A stretch of DNA of 64,000 bases from assembly GCA_036788295.1 (NCBI GenBank), contig DAIQNR010000001.1, positions 186,001 through 250,000 of the forward strand. Reading direction: 5' to 3'. The stretch's first letter is position 1. Every line of letters begins with the position of its first letter. The position numbers and the translations under genes were made by a program. The notes under the pieces are model-generated. The model was given only the letters and a program-made list of their open reading frames with translations. It did not search any database and was not told where the DNA came from. This document shows, piece after piece, positions 53,701-59,473 of the stretch. The DNA is from JAHQVK01 sp036788295 (GTDB taxonomy: Bacteria > Myxococcota > Kuafuiibacteriia > Kuafuiibacteriales > Kuafuiibacteriaceae).

Positions 53701-54164
53701 GCGAGCGCCCGCTCGAGCACGACCACCGCCGCCTCGGTCCGCCCGTCCTGCTCGAGAAGGTGCACGAGCGCCGCTTTCGCATCGGGGTTTCCGGGGTCGG
53801 AGCCGAGGACCCGGCGCAGCCATCGCTCCCCGCCCTTTCGGTCGTCGAGCTTCTCGATGTGAAGGAGACCGGCCGAGAGCCAGAGGCTGCGGCCGATCTC
53901 CGAATCCGGCGCCCTCTTGGCCGCAGCCCCATACAGGTGGGCGAGCCGAGACCAGGACCCGCGGGCCACCAGCTCGGCCTCGACCGCCGAAAACGCCGGC
54001 TCGTCCACCCGGCCGGATCGGTCGAGGACCCGAGCGAGCCAGCCGGCCGCCTCCTCCGTGCCCGCGCCGGTCTCTCTCCCCGGCGCCGGCGGAGCCGGGC
54101 GCGACCGGTTGCGGTCGTTTTCGTCTCCCTGCGCGCTCCGCTTGCCCCCGCCATCCTTGGCCAT
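41772..54164 (-). CDS. gltI: giant TPR protein, GltI/AgmK-like
   Basis: A 4130-residue protein from the ATG at 54164, the largest gene here. After a disordered N-terminus (about 1–45) almost everything to ~3700 is tetratricopeptide-type helix pairs, spaced ~34–37 residues and grouped in ~100–110-residue supermodules (AxxxYERVLxLxPGDxEALxALERLY, LYExxGRWxELxxVLERR, LLLEIAxLxEExLGD). I see no signal peptide, so the protein is probably cytoplasmic. Its C-terminal ~400 residues look different (KAAGLKPRRERVDFSD, GRNHALLDVADPRQLGFEIG) and may be a globular head. Next to a GltJ-like gene, this matches GltI (AgmK) of Myxococcus gliding. The 122-base gap to gltJ may hold a promoter. Confidence 0.85.
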   Translation of the reverse strand: MAKDGGGKRSAQGDENDRNRSRPAPPAPGRETGAGTEEAAGWLARVLDRSGRVDEPAFSAVEAELVARGSWSRLAHLYGAAAKRAPDSEIGRSLWLSAGLLHIEKLDDRKGGERWLRRVLGSDPGNPDAKAALVHLLEQDGRTEAAVVVLERALAAVPPEEKAAIAIEIADRAEPERGLAAIRAALEAGAGLDALAAARALLLAEGRVGEAASVLERELEAVLGPDLAKAGDPAEDPEIDVADADPARVEAVARAHRELAASLLGRPVHHDLARTLWGRARALGDEGALAGLDALEAKAHAWRAEAEAARDRGLGARDRSEAAEAYLDAAELYLVYGQDRLRADEHLGRALLLQPAHERALGILEAIEARPEDRLKRLDAMIEGVKAPEAKVRLLLERARVAAGMEEEEAGAIRLDALSRAHALAPGERRVAGPLAALLLELGKHQARAEVLEHFLAATRDPDLALETHLELGKAAAVELGDAARARRHFEAVLAVAPDDLEAVSALCALYKDAGDGPRHLSALSSLADLAPDYERRRDLLAERVERSSGLGSRERFAAAVALFEHDPDAPGLEEEVAGLAEETGEVDAWADALVAAASVRQGPRAAELWRQAARRFEGRLPGSPRAAHAYRRVLEHAPKDREAQDAIERYLRAEDDPRALAEALAARVRATEDRAERRLARARLAELLDRRLDQTESAVEALEANLAEDPDDEPTLVAVEELYARLERWSLLEPVLARLARLAPDEARRAELGARRAEALERLDQGAEAAEQWLELLPSVPDRVLEPLEALMARGIEVPRIAAALEPIYAARGDPRRRDVLALLASEAPEPAARRAAAREGAKLSARLGDPELGLEFLLRAFAEAPEDRELHAALLEVAPSTSRAAEVVDALVRASAGRAGPTAAALLGSAAVLAETALGDLDRAVDEHRRALDAEPASAASLAALERLLGAKGRYAELAAVYEAQRRRAANVQDRLQLGLKFAELREERLGDRQGAIDAYQAVLVEHPEEPTALARLATRLSEDEAPKALLSVLDRLRGLAPNPAAAAALDVRSADVLRRQLGDAKGAVERYVRALAAGPAPEALAGLDALIEHPEVGPDAASALEGPYAAAGDAAGELRAVLAQAPRDQDAGARERRAVRAARLAAEQLGDKARAFELLFFCFERGELDPVHHATLGALADAAGETARLAASVERRASAEPELWRFFARIADADPSRVSDARRGFEAVLALTPRDPEALDALERLTAAGDDPVALARVLESRADAAAEGLDRAPYLRRAALVWEEAADQPEAALSALSRARVADPNSPGIYADIARLSGRLGRFAEQAEALREEAARTEAPVSRARVLGAEARARVAAGDHAGAVRALELSLESSPDQREAREALESLLDGPAAVLAATALEPVYRRAGDWGRLAGAYRVLAERSTDPRERVERWVAIRSIEEERLGRLEPAWEAAERAFAEAPDRLDLFATLERLADRCGRSAEVASRAMAAASRVAEGPRAALVAEAARLADHHGDAAMAAEAWAALAELRPEEEAVWAALAARRAAIDDASGQIDALVRWAELGAPLAARRAEAGKAAERASDRRAAGLYRAALEADPGYGPALEGLRRTEFDPAVKAAALFRAIPALEAGRVEALLELGRLQLGPLEQPSAALDSFAAALAEADPPDAALAALLLLLSEVRGQQPDLVTRAATLVEPVLRERGEFAELIQVLEARSEVAPAAERGQVRREIAEVYERSLGRPEMGFLTLGRAFLEAPTDAALADEAERLAHRAGALEEWAELLEEALGASRTAPSRLPLAQRAARLAHETMQRPSAAIPHYETVLELSPGDGEALDGLESIFRKSGDAGRLVVVLQKRLAVVPPEDSGGLWAEIADLAEHDLRDVDLAAEALGALRRLDPADPDVLRRLVALGARADRPRLAVDALEAELAVAAGADERAGLLLQIAQLKRDRLADPAGAVANYAAALAHRPDDPGAIAGLAAVLRGPAQEPVLAAAAAALAPTYLRHGAFEAYLDCLERVAVGGAPEERLEALIQIAETWEVRLGRPERAFAAARRALALAPRDDGLWSRIERIASDHRMDEDLAALLLDEADASSDPRRALGLRRRVAAVYDKRLQDLPRAVAEYERVLEVAPGDAESLAALERLYSAVGRFDRLAEVYRRRIAQAESEEERAGLLRAFAALQEGPLEDRPGAIATLRRLAQLVPEDSLALEALGRLLEAEQRFTEVADVLERRLNLGGEPAERLDWMARLGRVKAEALGDLAAADRLLGEVLSIDPRHPAAREYLEERFQDAVVAEDLGLVRTTGEMLSRALEAAGEPEALVSVLELRAGLEPRGSERVPLELKAARWLDEGLFAPERAFELLTRVVRRNPGFPGVIEATEELAQRLGRSSDLVPLYEAALEEAPDAELRERLRLRVAELLEGGNPSGAVDAWRRVLAERPDDPQALAALDRLETSLERWAALTEVLERRAELAPEGEKHPLWLRLAALWEERLGEPAEALFHLRRAREEAPDDRSTLEGLARLLDPDEHGAELAGVLDALAERTSDPRARRRLEGRLAALTAGPLDDPDRAVARWRAILDRDPRDPEAERALEALYERTGRWAELAVLLESGLDRVSDEQEVLRLQRKLGFVRGARLGSVDEAVAAWQDILRRNPNDIEALEALRRVHRDAGQWEELVLVLRKLIPLQPDAAGVKAVRFELAQVLEDGLGRTEDAVESARRVLDIEPHTPSELMRLEELFVTAGAHGEAVRVKTARAALAESRGEQVEIWLEVAELYERKLNRRSGSAAAYERVLDLEPGHPRAYAALAAMYEEGGDYRRLVDLHDRQLEHVEEAEGRRAILWAIVEIQERWLGHPDLAFVAACRAFSEEGADERAQALAERLARETSSWDLLAAVYAEQLEQVGAARAVELRRRLGEIHADQLADRASAERYFSQVLSARPEDDATRRRLVELWAAEGRWAEVVSLHEEEFGLSTDPARRQALLFEIARIEEQERADPDAAISAAKQALDLDSDDPMAFEGFGRLLRQNGRWSPLVDLLARRVERGGDPEQLQGWRWQLAEALERGLGDVPRAIEAYRDLLEAEPGHRPSLDALERLFTAEERWGDVIDVYERRVERAESEPEALSLLAQIAGIQEERFGDLDAAASTLLRLLEINPDHLPAVVGLERLWRASGDHERRAEALERQVELTRDPEEAASLLLELGRTAVVELEDPLLAEQALSRALERAPRRRDVLRALADLYEQRGEWAATLDLLAREAHLVGAEVEAATLHFRMGKIREDMLGEREAARESFERALEMDRSHGPSLAALRRIREAEGDHGEVIALSVQQAELVRDPVERSDLLHAAAMLALEPLDDVERAIDLLERSVTGCPDHVPSLEVLSDLLFSEERFAEAERLLLRLVRRLDSGADRGALGRIHYRLAYIAEKEGRASEALERYHTSYELDSTYLPTLEGLAGALLRVERWEDAQRVSQAILIQHKSALTDAEVVDLHFQIGDLALKLEQHDRAQKSFQRALALDASHVPSLGANARLEAQLGRFEEAFDLRERLLSVLPDEEQRLLALFEQAELCERFEEPWRAIDAYAEARRMRPEDPEILRALVRLYRETSQIMKALGALSDLGSAVTDKLERRDVLMEIARLHHEQQGNVAAAVQALNAALDVDPNHVEAFSRIEQMLFESRSWDALADNYARMLRRLPKSERRRRAVLWRSLAELHVRVLRDDNGARQAYEVLWQLEPEDAGVGLALARLYARSPDAKPQAAALYLELLPRVDDPAEPARALYELSFEAGHLDRTFCALGALVLTGAASAVERQAYAGLLRYVPPRPSRPLDDATWRERVLHPYCRGPLAALAFAVYQGAPTLFQDRKKAAGLKPRRERVDFSDSRRSAPARLQFFGVVQQLLRLMPLPPVEAYLRAGSSEAARLFPGSPAALVIGRNHALLDVADPRQLGFEIGRQLAFARPELALVAALDAEDAAACIEAAIRLGVPEGSGVDLGLLPNEVARWQRDLGRAIDPKALGPIRDAAAEAVAVGAMKVFARYLKGVEHSANRAGLLLGGDVQAALVGLDGSESMAADVSSRARVRELIFFALSADHFLLRERLGATVRREAEERVRQRP

Positions 54165-54293
54165 GAGCGGAACCTACCAGACGTCCGCATCGGCCCCTTC
54201 GGTCAAAATCCGCGAAGCCAGCGCCATGTTCGCGGCCTCGCTCGCCGACGAAACGCTTGTCGCCGCCGAGCCCAATCGGTCCATACTGACCGC

Positions 54294-54656
54294 ATGCAGG
54301 CCCTTTCTCCGGAACCCGACGTCGCGGTGCTCGGGCAGCTGGGTCGCCGCCTCGCCCAGCACCGCCTGGAGCAGAACCTCACCCAGGCCGAGGTCGCCCT
54401 CGACGCCGGGGTCTCGATCAGCACCTTGGCCCGGCTCGAACGAGGCCAGTCGACCCACTTGTCCCAGTTCGTGCGGGTCCTTCGAGCGCTGGGTTTGCTC
54501 GGCGAGCTCGACGCGCTCATCCCGCCCCCGGCCCCGAGCCCAATCGCGCGCCTCGGAGGCGCAGCGAACGAGAGAACGGGCATTCGCGGGCCCCGCCGCC
54601 GGGCCTCGCCCCGCGCACCCCACCCGGCCCAGCCTTGGACCTGGGGGGAGGATTGA
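54294..54656 (+). CDS. hipB: HipB-like helix-turn-helix antitoxin
   Basis: A 120-residue XRE-family DNA-binding protein. The helix-turn-helix spans about 14–72 (LGRRLAQHRLEQNLTQAEVA, LDAGVSISTLARLERGQS, FVRVLRALGLLGELD), close to the HipB/MqsA type. A Pro/Arg-rich basic C-terminal tail (80–120) probably contacts the partner kinase. The antitoxin normally neutralises HipA and represses its own operon. It starts at the ATG at 54294 and ends at a TGA directly followed by the hipA TTG. It is divergent from the giant TPR gene, with 129 bases between. A palindromic operator was looked for but none stood out. Confidence 0.85.
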   Translation: MQALSPEPDVAVLGQLGRRLAQHRLEQNLTQAEVALDAGVSISTLARLERGQSTHLSQFVRVLRALGLLGELDALIPPPAPSPIARLGGAANERTGIRGPRRRASPRAPHPAQPWTWGED

Positions 54657-55967
54657 TTGACCGTCGCCGAGGTCCGGTTGTGGGGCCGAACCATCGCTGC
54701 GGTCGCGGTGGACGGCCCCGGTGAGGTCGCCGCCTTCGAATACGACCCCGAGTTCCAGAGCAGCGCCATCGAAGTGGCCCCGCTGGTGATGCCGCTCGGC
54801 CCCCGAATCCACCGCTTCCCCGAGCTGCCCCGGCCGACGTTTCACGGGCTCCCCGGCATGCTCGCCGATGCCTTGCCCGACCGCTTCGGCAACGCGGTGA
54901 TCGACACCTGGCTTGCATCGCAAGGCCGCTTGCCGGGGGAGATCGACACGGTCGAGCGCCTGTGCTACACCGGCTCGAGGGGCATGGGGGCGCTCGAGTT
55001 CCGGCCGGCCCGCGGGCCGAGGACCTCGAAGGCGGTGCCGGTCGATGTGGACAGCCTCACCCAGCTCGCCGCCGAAGTGCTGAGCCAGAGGGCGTCGCTG
55101 TCCACCTCCCTCCGCGATCCGGCCCGCGAGGAGGCGCTGCGGGAGATCCTGCGGGTCGGCGCCTCCGCCGGCGGAGCCCGGGCCAAAGCGGTCATCGCCT
55201 ACCACCCCGAGACCCACGAGGTCCGTTCCGGCCAGGTGCCCGCTCCGCCCGGCTTCGAGGACTGGATCATCAAGTTCGACGGGGTCTCGGCCGACCAGGA
55301 CGGCCTGGCCGAACCGCAGGGCTACGGCGCGCTCGAGCACGCCTACGCGGAGATGGCCCGCGACGCCGGCATCGACGTCATGCCCACCCGGTTGTTCGAA
55401 GAGGGAGGCCGCCGGCACTTCATGACCCGCCGGTTCGACCGGCGCGACGGTCAGAAGATCCACATGCAGTCGCTCGGCGCGCTCGCCCACCTCGACTTCA
55501 ACGCCCCCGGCGCCCACGGCTACGAACAGGCGCTGCTCGTGGTGCGGCGGCTCGGGCTCGGCGCGGCCGGGCTCGAGGCGATGTTCCGGCGCATGATCTT
55601 CAATCTCGTCACCCGCAACCAGGACGACCATGTGAAGAACATCAGCTTCCTCATGGACAAAGCCGGCCAGTGGTCGCTCGCTCCGGCCTTCGACCTCAAC
55701 TTCGCCTACAACCCCGCCGGGCTGTGGACCCGAGCCCACCAGATGACGGTCAACGGCAAGCGGGATGGCTTCGTCGCCGACGACCTGCTCGCGGTCGCCC
55801 GCGCCGCGACGCTCGACCCCGCCCGGTGCCGAGGCATCGCCGCCGAGGTGGTCGAGGCCGCGGGCCGCTTCCCGGACCACGCCCGCGCGGCCGGGGTGCC
55901 TGCCCCCCGGGCGAGTGCCATCCACGCCCAGTTTCGAGTGGATCTGCTCGGCGCCTGGCCGCGGTAG
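54657..55967 (+). CDS. hipA: HipA-type kinase toxin
   Basis: A 436-residue Ser/Thr kinase toxin of the HipA family, which phosphorylates aminoacyl-tRNA synthetases in known cases. The N-subdomain (1–~120) has PLGPRIHRFPELP and FHGLPGMLADALPDRFGN. The nucleotide-binding loop is GASAGGARAKAV (168–179). The catalytic core is NQDDHVKNISFL (321–332), with the catalytic Asp in NQDDH, and the metal-binding PAFDLNFAYNP lies at 343–353. All key residues are intact, so the kinase looks functional. It starts at a TTG right after the hipB stop, with GGGGGGAGGA a few bases upstream, which couples it tightly to the antitoxin. Its length is typical. Confidence 0.94.
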   Translation: MTVAEVRLWGRTIAAVAVDGPGEVAAFEYDPEFQSSAIEVAPLVMPLGPRIHRFPELPRPTFHGLPGMLADALPDRFGNAVIDTWLASQGRLPGEIDTVERLCYTGSRGMGALEFRPARGPRTSKAVPVDVDSLTQLAAEVLSQRASLSTSLRDPAREEALREILRVGASAGGARAKAVIAYHPETHEVRSGQVPAPPGFEDWIIKFDGVSADQDGLAEPQGYGALEHAYAEMARDAGIDVMPTRLFEEGGRRHFMTRRFDRRDGQKIHMQSLGALAHLDFNAPGAHGYEQALLVVRRLGLGAAGLEAMFRRMIFNLVTRNQDDHVKNISFLMDKAGQWSLAPAFDLNFAYNPAGLWTRAHQMTVNGKRDGFVADDLLAVARAATLDPARCRGIAAEVVEAAGRFPDHARAAGVPAPRASAIHAQFRVDLLGAWPR

Positions 55968-55971
55968 GCGC

Positions 55972-56571
55972 TCAAAACGTGTAGCGGACGGTGGGCGAGA
56001 GCCGGATGGCCACCGCGAGGTCGGGCGACAGAAAAGCCGAGGCCCCGAGCTCGATCCCGAACGAGAACCGCCGCAGCACCGAGAAGTGCTCGTACGCTAC
56101 GGAGCCGCCGAACATCGGCCCGAGCGACTCGCCCCCGACCACCAGCTCGGCCGCGTTCGGCAGCACCGAGAGTCCGCCCTCCGCCCGCACCCACAAGTAG
56201 TCCCGGTCGGTGGCGAGCACCGCGAATTGCGCCCGCACCGTTGGCATCAGGTACAGGCGATCACGCAGCGCCACTGCGCCCCCCACCTCTTCCGAGCCGG
56301 ACACGACGACCGCCGACCCTCCGAGCGACACGTGGAGGATGGGCAGGATGTCGAACCCGAAGTGGACCGCAGCCCCAAGACCAAGCCCGAGCTCGGCGCT
56401 CGCGTCCGGCGCCACGAGGTACAGCGGCCCCGCCTCGAGCTGGGCGAACACGCCTCGCTCCACCTTCCGGATCGCCTGCACCGTCCCTGGTGCGGAGCGG
56501 TCGGTCTGCCCGAGCGCGGCGCCCGGGACAAAAAGGCATGCGGCGAGCGCGCACGTCTCTAGCCACCCCAT
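55972..56571 (-). CDS. small outer-membrane barrel protein, possibly CglE-like
   Basis: A 199-residue exported protein. The start is the ATG at 56571, giving a signal peptide (ALAACLFVPGAALGQ). The mature part begins VQAIRKVERGVFAQLEAGPL and continues as alternating beta strands: LGLGAAVHFGFDILPILHVS, YLWVRAEGGLSVL, AYEHFSVLRRFSFGIELGAS. The last residues, LSPTVRYTF, end in Phe as Bam substrates do. The VERGxF(F)–AGP opening recalls CglE-type gliding-motility outer-membrane proteins of myxobacteria, which would fit the nearby glt genes. The similarity is by eye and may be only to small barrel proteins in general. It converges on hipA with a 4-base gap. Confidence 0.7.
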   Translation of the reverse strand: MGWLETCALAACLFVPGAALGQTDRSAPGTVQAIRKVERGVFAQLEAGPLYLVAPDASAELGLGLGAAVHFGFDILPILHVSLGGSAVVVSGSEEVGGAVALRDRLYLMPTVRAQFAVLATDRDYLWVRAEGGLSVLPNAAELVVGGESLGPMFGGSVAYEHFSVLRRFSFGIELGASAFLSPDLAVAIRLSPTVRYTF

Positions 56572-56606
56572 CGGCGACCGGACCGTCTCCCGGCCCCTCG
56601 CTTCGG

Positions 56607-57710
56607 TCAATGGTCGGTCGCCGGACCCACGGTGTGCTCGGTCCAGGTCCCGCGGTCGGCTGGGCCATGAACGGCCCACAGCCGGCGGCCAGCCGGGTCC
56701 ATGACCACCGAGCCGTTGCTCGTGATGCCGTCGAAGTCGTCCCGATTGATGGCGAGCGCGCCCCCCTCGTCGTCAGCGAGGAAGCGGCGCAGGGTCTCGG
56801 GCGAGAGCGCGCCGGCGCCGGCGGCGAGCTCGGTCAAGCGGTGTTGCCGATGCCGGGATGAGGCCACGGGCAGGCCAGGGACCTCGAGCTCCGCCAGCTC
56901 CGGCTCGAGCGCGTGGTTGCACTGCACCGCGAAGCCCCGCTCGACCGGGCGCTCCACCACGATCGACGCCGAGCATGCAAAACCCTGGATCTTCTCCGGG
57001 CTCGCGAGCGCGTAGAAGTGAGCCGCTGCCCTGGGCGCGGTCCGGATCACGCTCGCCGCCTCGTCGAAGCTCTCCGCCGCGAGCGCCCGATGCAACACGT
57101 CGAGGTAGCCCACGCCGAGCCGGCCGTCCGAGGTCCGCAGGTTGGTGGTGCCCACCGCGACCCCGGACTCGTTCATCCCGATGAGGCTGAGGCAGCCGGC
57201 CGTGGTGAGGGCCAGCGTCCGTGGCTCGTGGTTCGGCCGGCGGCGGACCAAGCGAACGAAAGGCAGGTTGTCGGTGGCGAGGTCCCAGGTCTGCGCGAAC
57301 AGCGGAGCGCCGGTCATGGACCGGTCGCCGTGCACGAGCAGAGCCGAGCACCCGTCCACCGACCCCTCGCCGACGGCGCCAAACTCCGCGAAAGCGGCCA
57401 AGTCCCGCAGGTCGGTGAGCGCGTTCATCGCCCAGATCTCGGCCAAGGACCGCCCAGATCCTTCCGCGATCCCTTCGAGCTCGGCGAGGCCAGCCGGATG
57501 AAACGCCTCCACGATCGGGAGGCACCGGGCCGCGACCCGGAGCAGCCACCCCTCGTCGAGGGTTCGGCCCCCAAACTGCCGCGCCTGCCCGCGGGCGTTG
57601 CTCATTCGGGCCTCGTACAATCCGGAGATCGCCGTCCGCTCGGCGGCCCCAAAAGCCCGGCCCATCGCCCGGGGGCTGCCGGACAGGTCGATGATCCGGA
57701 TCGGCCCCAC
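56607..57710 (-). CDS. C45-type autoproteolytic acyltransferase/hydrolase
   Basis: A 367-residue Ntn-hydrolase-fold enzyme like the acyl-CoA:6-aminopenicillanate acyltransferase family. The self-cleavage and nucleophile site is GSVDGC|S, with C121 the new N-terminal nucleophile. Other family marks are AGLAELEGIAEGSG (74–87), FAQTWDLATD and GCLSLIGMNESGVAVGTTNL. Members hydrolyse or transfer acyl groups from small amides, including penicillins and acyl-homoserine-lactone-like molecules. The start is a GTG four bases after the stop of the 5'-nucleotidase-type gene, so it is in an operon with it. There is no obvious signal peptide. Confidence 0.88.
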   Translation of the reverse strand: MGPIRIIDLSGSPRAMGRAFGAAERTAISGLYEARMSNARGQARQFGGRTLDEGWLLRVAARCLPIVEAFHPAGLAELEGIAEGSGRSLAEIWAMNALTDLRDLAAFAEFGAVGEGSVDGCSALLVHGDRSMTGAPLFAQTWDLATDNLPFVRLVRRRPNHEPRTLALTTAGCLSLIGMNESGVAVGTTNLRTSDGRLGVGYLDVLHRALAAESFDEAASVIRTAPRAAAHFYALASPEKIQGFACSASIVVERPVERGFAVQCNHALEPELAELEVPGLPVASSRHRQHRLTELAAGAGALSPETLRRFLADDEGGALAINRDDFDGITSNGSVVMDPAGRRLWAVHGPADRGTWTEHTVGPATDH

Positions 57711-57714
57711 CCCC

Positions 57715-59400
57715 CTACCGTGCCGTGGTCACCGGCCTCGAGGCCAGCTCGATCCCACCGAGGTCCGGCGCGGAGAACGGGGCCCGGGCCGCGAGGTAGG
57801 CCTCGAGGGCGTCCAGGTCGACCGGTCCATGGGACCGATTCTTGCCCGACGCCAGCCGGCCCTTGCTCGCCATGTACGAGTTGGCGGTCACCCGGTACGT
57901 CCGGTTCGGGTCGATCGGCGCCCTGTCGATGCGAGCGCTGCCCCCCACCACCGCTGGCCGTCCGCCCTCATCGATGGCCCAGGCGTAGGTGAGGTTCGCC
58001 GAGACATCGAGAAAGCGAGGCCGCTCCTCCTCGAATTGCTCCTCGAGCAGGGCGAGGATGTCGGCTCCGCTCAGATCCATGGTGACGAGCAGGTTCCCGA
58101 ACGGCTGCGCCGCGAACAGCATCCCGAACGTCACGTCCCCGGTCCCGTCCGGCCCGAAGACCGGCGCCACCGCGGTTCGCACCCCGCCGGCGTTCATGAA
58201 GGCCACCTCGGCGCCCGCCTCCCGCGTCGCCTCGAGCTGCGCGTCGGCGATGACTCGGCCGAGGCTCGACACTCCGGCCTCGTTGCGAGCCCGGGTCAGG
58301 GCGCCTCGCATCGTCGTCACCACCCGGGCCTCGAGCGGTCGCACCCGGTCTCGAAAGAAGGCGATGGACGACTCGACCGGCCGGCTCGGCTCGAGCTCGT
58401 GGTGCACCACCCGATTTCGGGCCTCGGCTCGAACGATGTTTCCGCTCGCTCGATCGATCTCGATCTCGACGTGGGTGAGGATGCGCCCAAAACTCCCGCC
58501 GCTCGTCAGCAGCCGCCCCGGAAGCGGGCAAATGTAGGCCTGATGGGTGTGGCCGGACACGATGACGTCCACCTCGGGGTGAAGCCGGCGCTCGATCTCC
58601 ACCACCGGGCCGGACAGGCCGTCGCAGCCTTGGATGTCGTTGCTCGCAGGAAACCCACCCTCGTGCAGCAAGAGCACGATCGCCGAGATGCCCTGCTCGA
58701 GCAGAACCTCCACCAGCCGATTGACGGTGTCCGCCTCGCTCAGAAACTCGAGGCCCTCATCCTGACCCGGCGACACGAGCTCGGCCGTACCCTCGAGCGT
58801 CACCCCGATGAACGCCACCGATACGCCGTCGTAGCTCCGGATCGCGTACGGCGGAAACAACGTCGCCCCGCTGCGGGTGTCGATGACGTTCGCGGCCAAG
58901 AACTGAAATCGGGCCCCATCGAACCGCTCCCGGCCCTGACAGCCGTCGGTTGGGTGGCATCCCCCGTTCTGCATTCTCAGCAGCTCGTCCACCCCTTCGT
59001 CGAACTCGTGGTTTCCGACCCCGTTCAGATCGAGGCCGAGCCGGTTCATCGCCTCGATGGTGGGCTCGTCGTGAAACAGCGCCGACAGCAGCGGGCTCGC
59101 CCCGATGAGGTCGCCCGCCGACACGACGATGCTGTGCTCGGCCTTCGCCCGCAGCGCGGCCACGTGGGCAGCGAGGTAACTCGCTCCACCCGCCGCCACT
59201 CGCGCTCCGCCGACCAGCAAGTTGTCCTGCGTCGGCTCGAGGTTGCCGTGGAAATCGTTGAACGCCAGGAGGTCGAGCCTCACCGGCCGACTCTGCCCCT
59301 CCAGGTGGGCGCAGCCCACCCCGAAGGAGCCGGCGAAGAGGACAACCGCGCCGAGCAGCGCGGCGACCTCGGACGGAGCGACGTGCTCGCGCGTCTTCAC
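57715..59400 (-). CDS. 5'-nucleotidase/UshA-family lipoprotein
   Basis: A 561-residue exported metallophosphoesterase read from the GTG at 59400 (another GTG one codon earlier), since GGAGGGG lies just upstream. The signal peptide ends FGVGC, with C30 the lipid anchor. The metallophosphatase domain has FNDFHGN (47–53), SAGDLIGAS, GNHEFDEG (129–136), LHEGG and VSGHTHQA. The C-terminal 5_nucleotid_C domain (about 380–561) starts with SSLGRVIADAQLE and has FMNAGGVR and YRVTANSYMA. Activity on nucleotides, nucleotide sugars or cyclic nucleotides is expected in the periplasm. It is followed at once by the C45 enzyme. Confidence 0.92.
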   Translation of the reverse strand: MKTREHVAPSEVAALLGAVVLFAGSFGVGCAHLEGQSRPVRLDLLAFNDFHGNLEPTQDNLLVGGARVAAGGASYLAAHVAALRAKAEHSIVVSAGDLIGASPLLSALFHDEPTIEAMNRLGLDLNGVGNHEFDEGVDELLRMQNGGCHPTDGCQGRERFDGARFQFLAANVIDTRSGATLFPPYAIRSYDGVSVAFIGVTLEGTAELVSPGQDEGLEFLSEADTVNRLVEVLLEQGISAIVLLLHEGGFPASNDIQGCDGLSGPVVEIERRLHPEVDVIVSGHTHQAYICPLPGRLLTSGGSFGRILTHVEIEIDRASGNIVRAEARNRVVHHELEPSRPVESSIAFFRDRVRPLEARVVTTMRGALTRARNEAGVSSLGRVIADAQLEATREAGAEVAFMNAGGVRTAVAPVFGPDGTGDVTFGMLFAAQPFGNLLVTMDLSGADILALLEEQFEEERPRFLDVSANLTYAWAIDEGGRPAVVGGSARIDRAPIDPNRTYRVTANSYMASKGRLASGKNRSHGPVDLDALEAYLAARAPFSAPDLGGIELASRPVTTAR

Positions 59401-59473
59401 CACCCCTCCAGTGTACTCCCATGTGGGTGGCTTGGCCATCGGGCGATGCCGCTACCTGCGTGAGCCACCAGGC

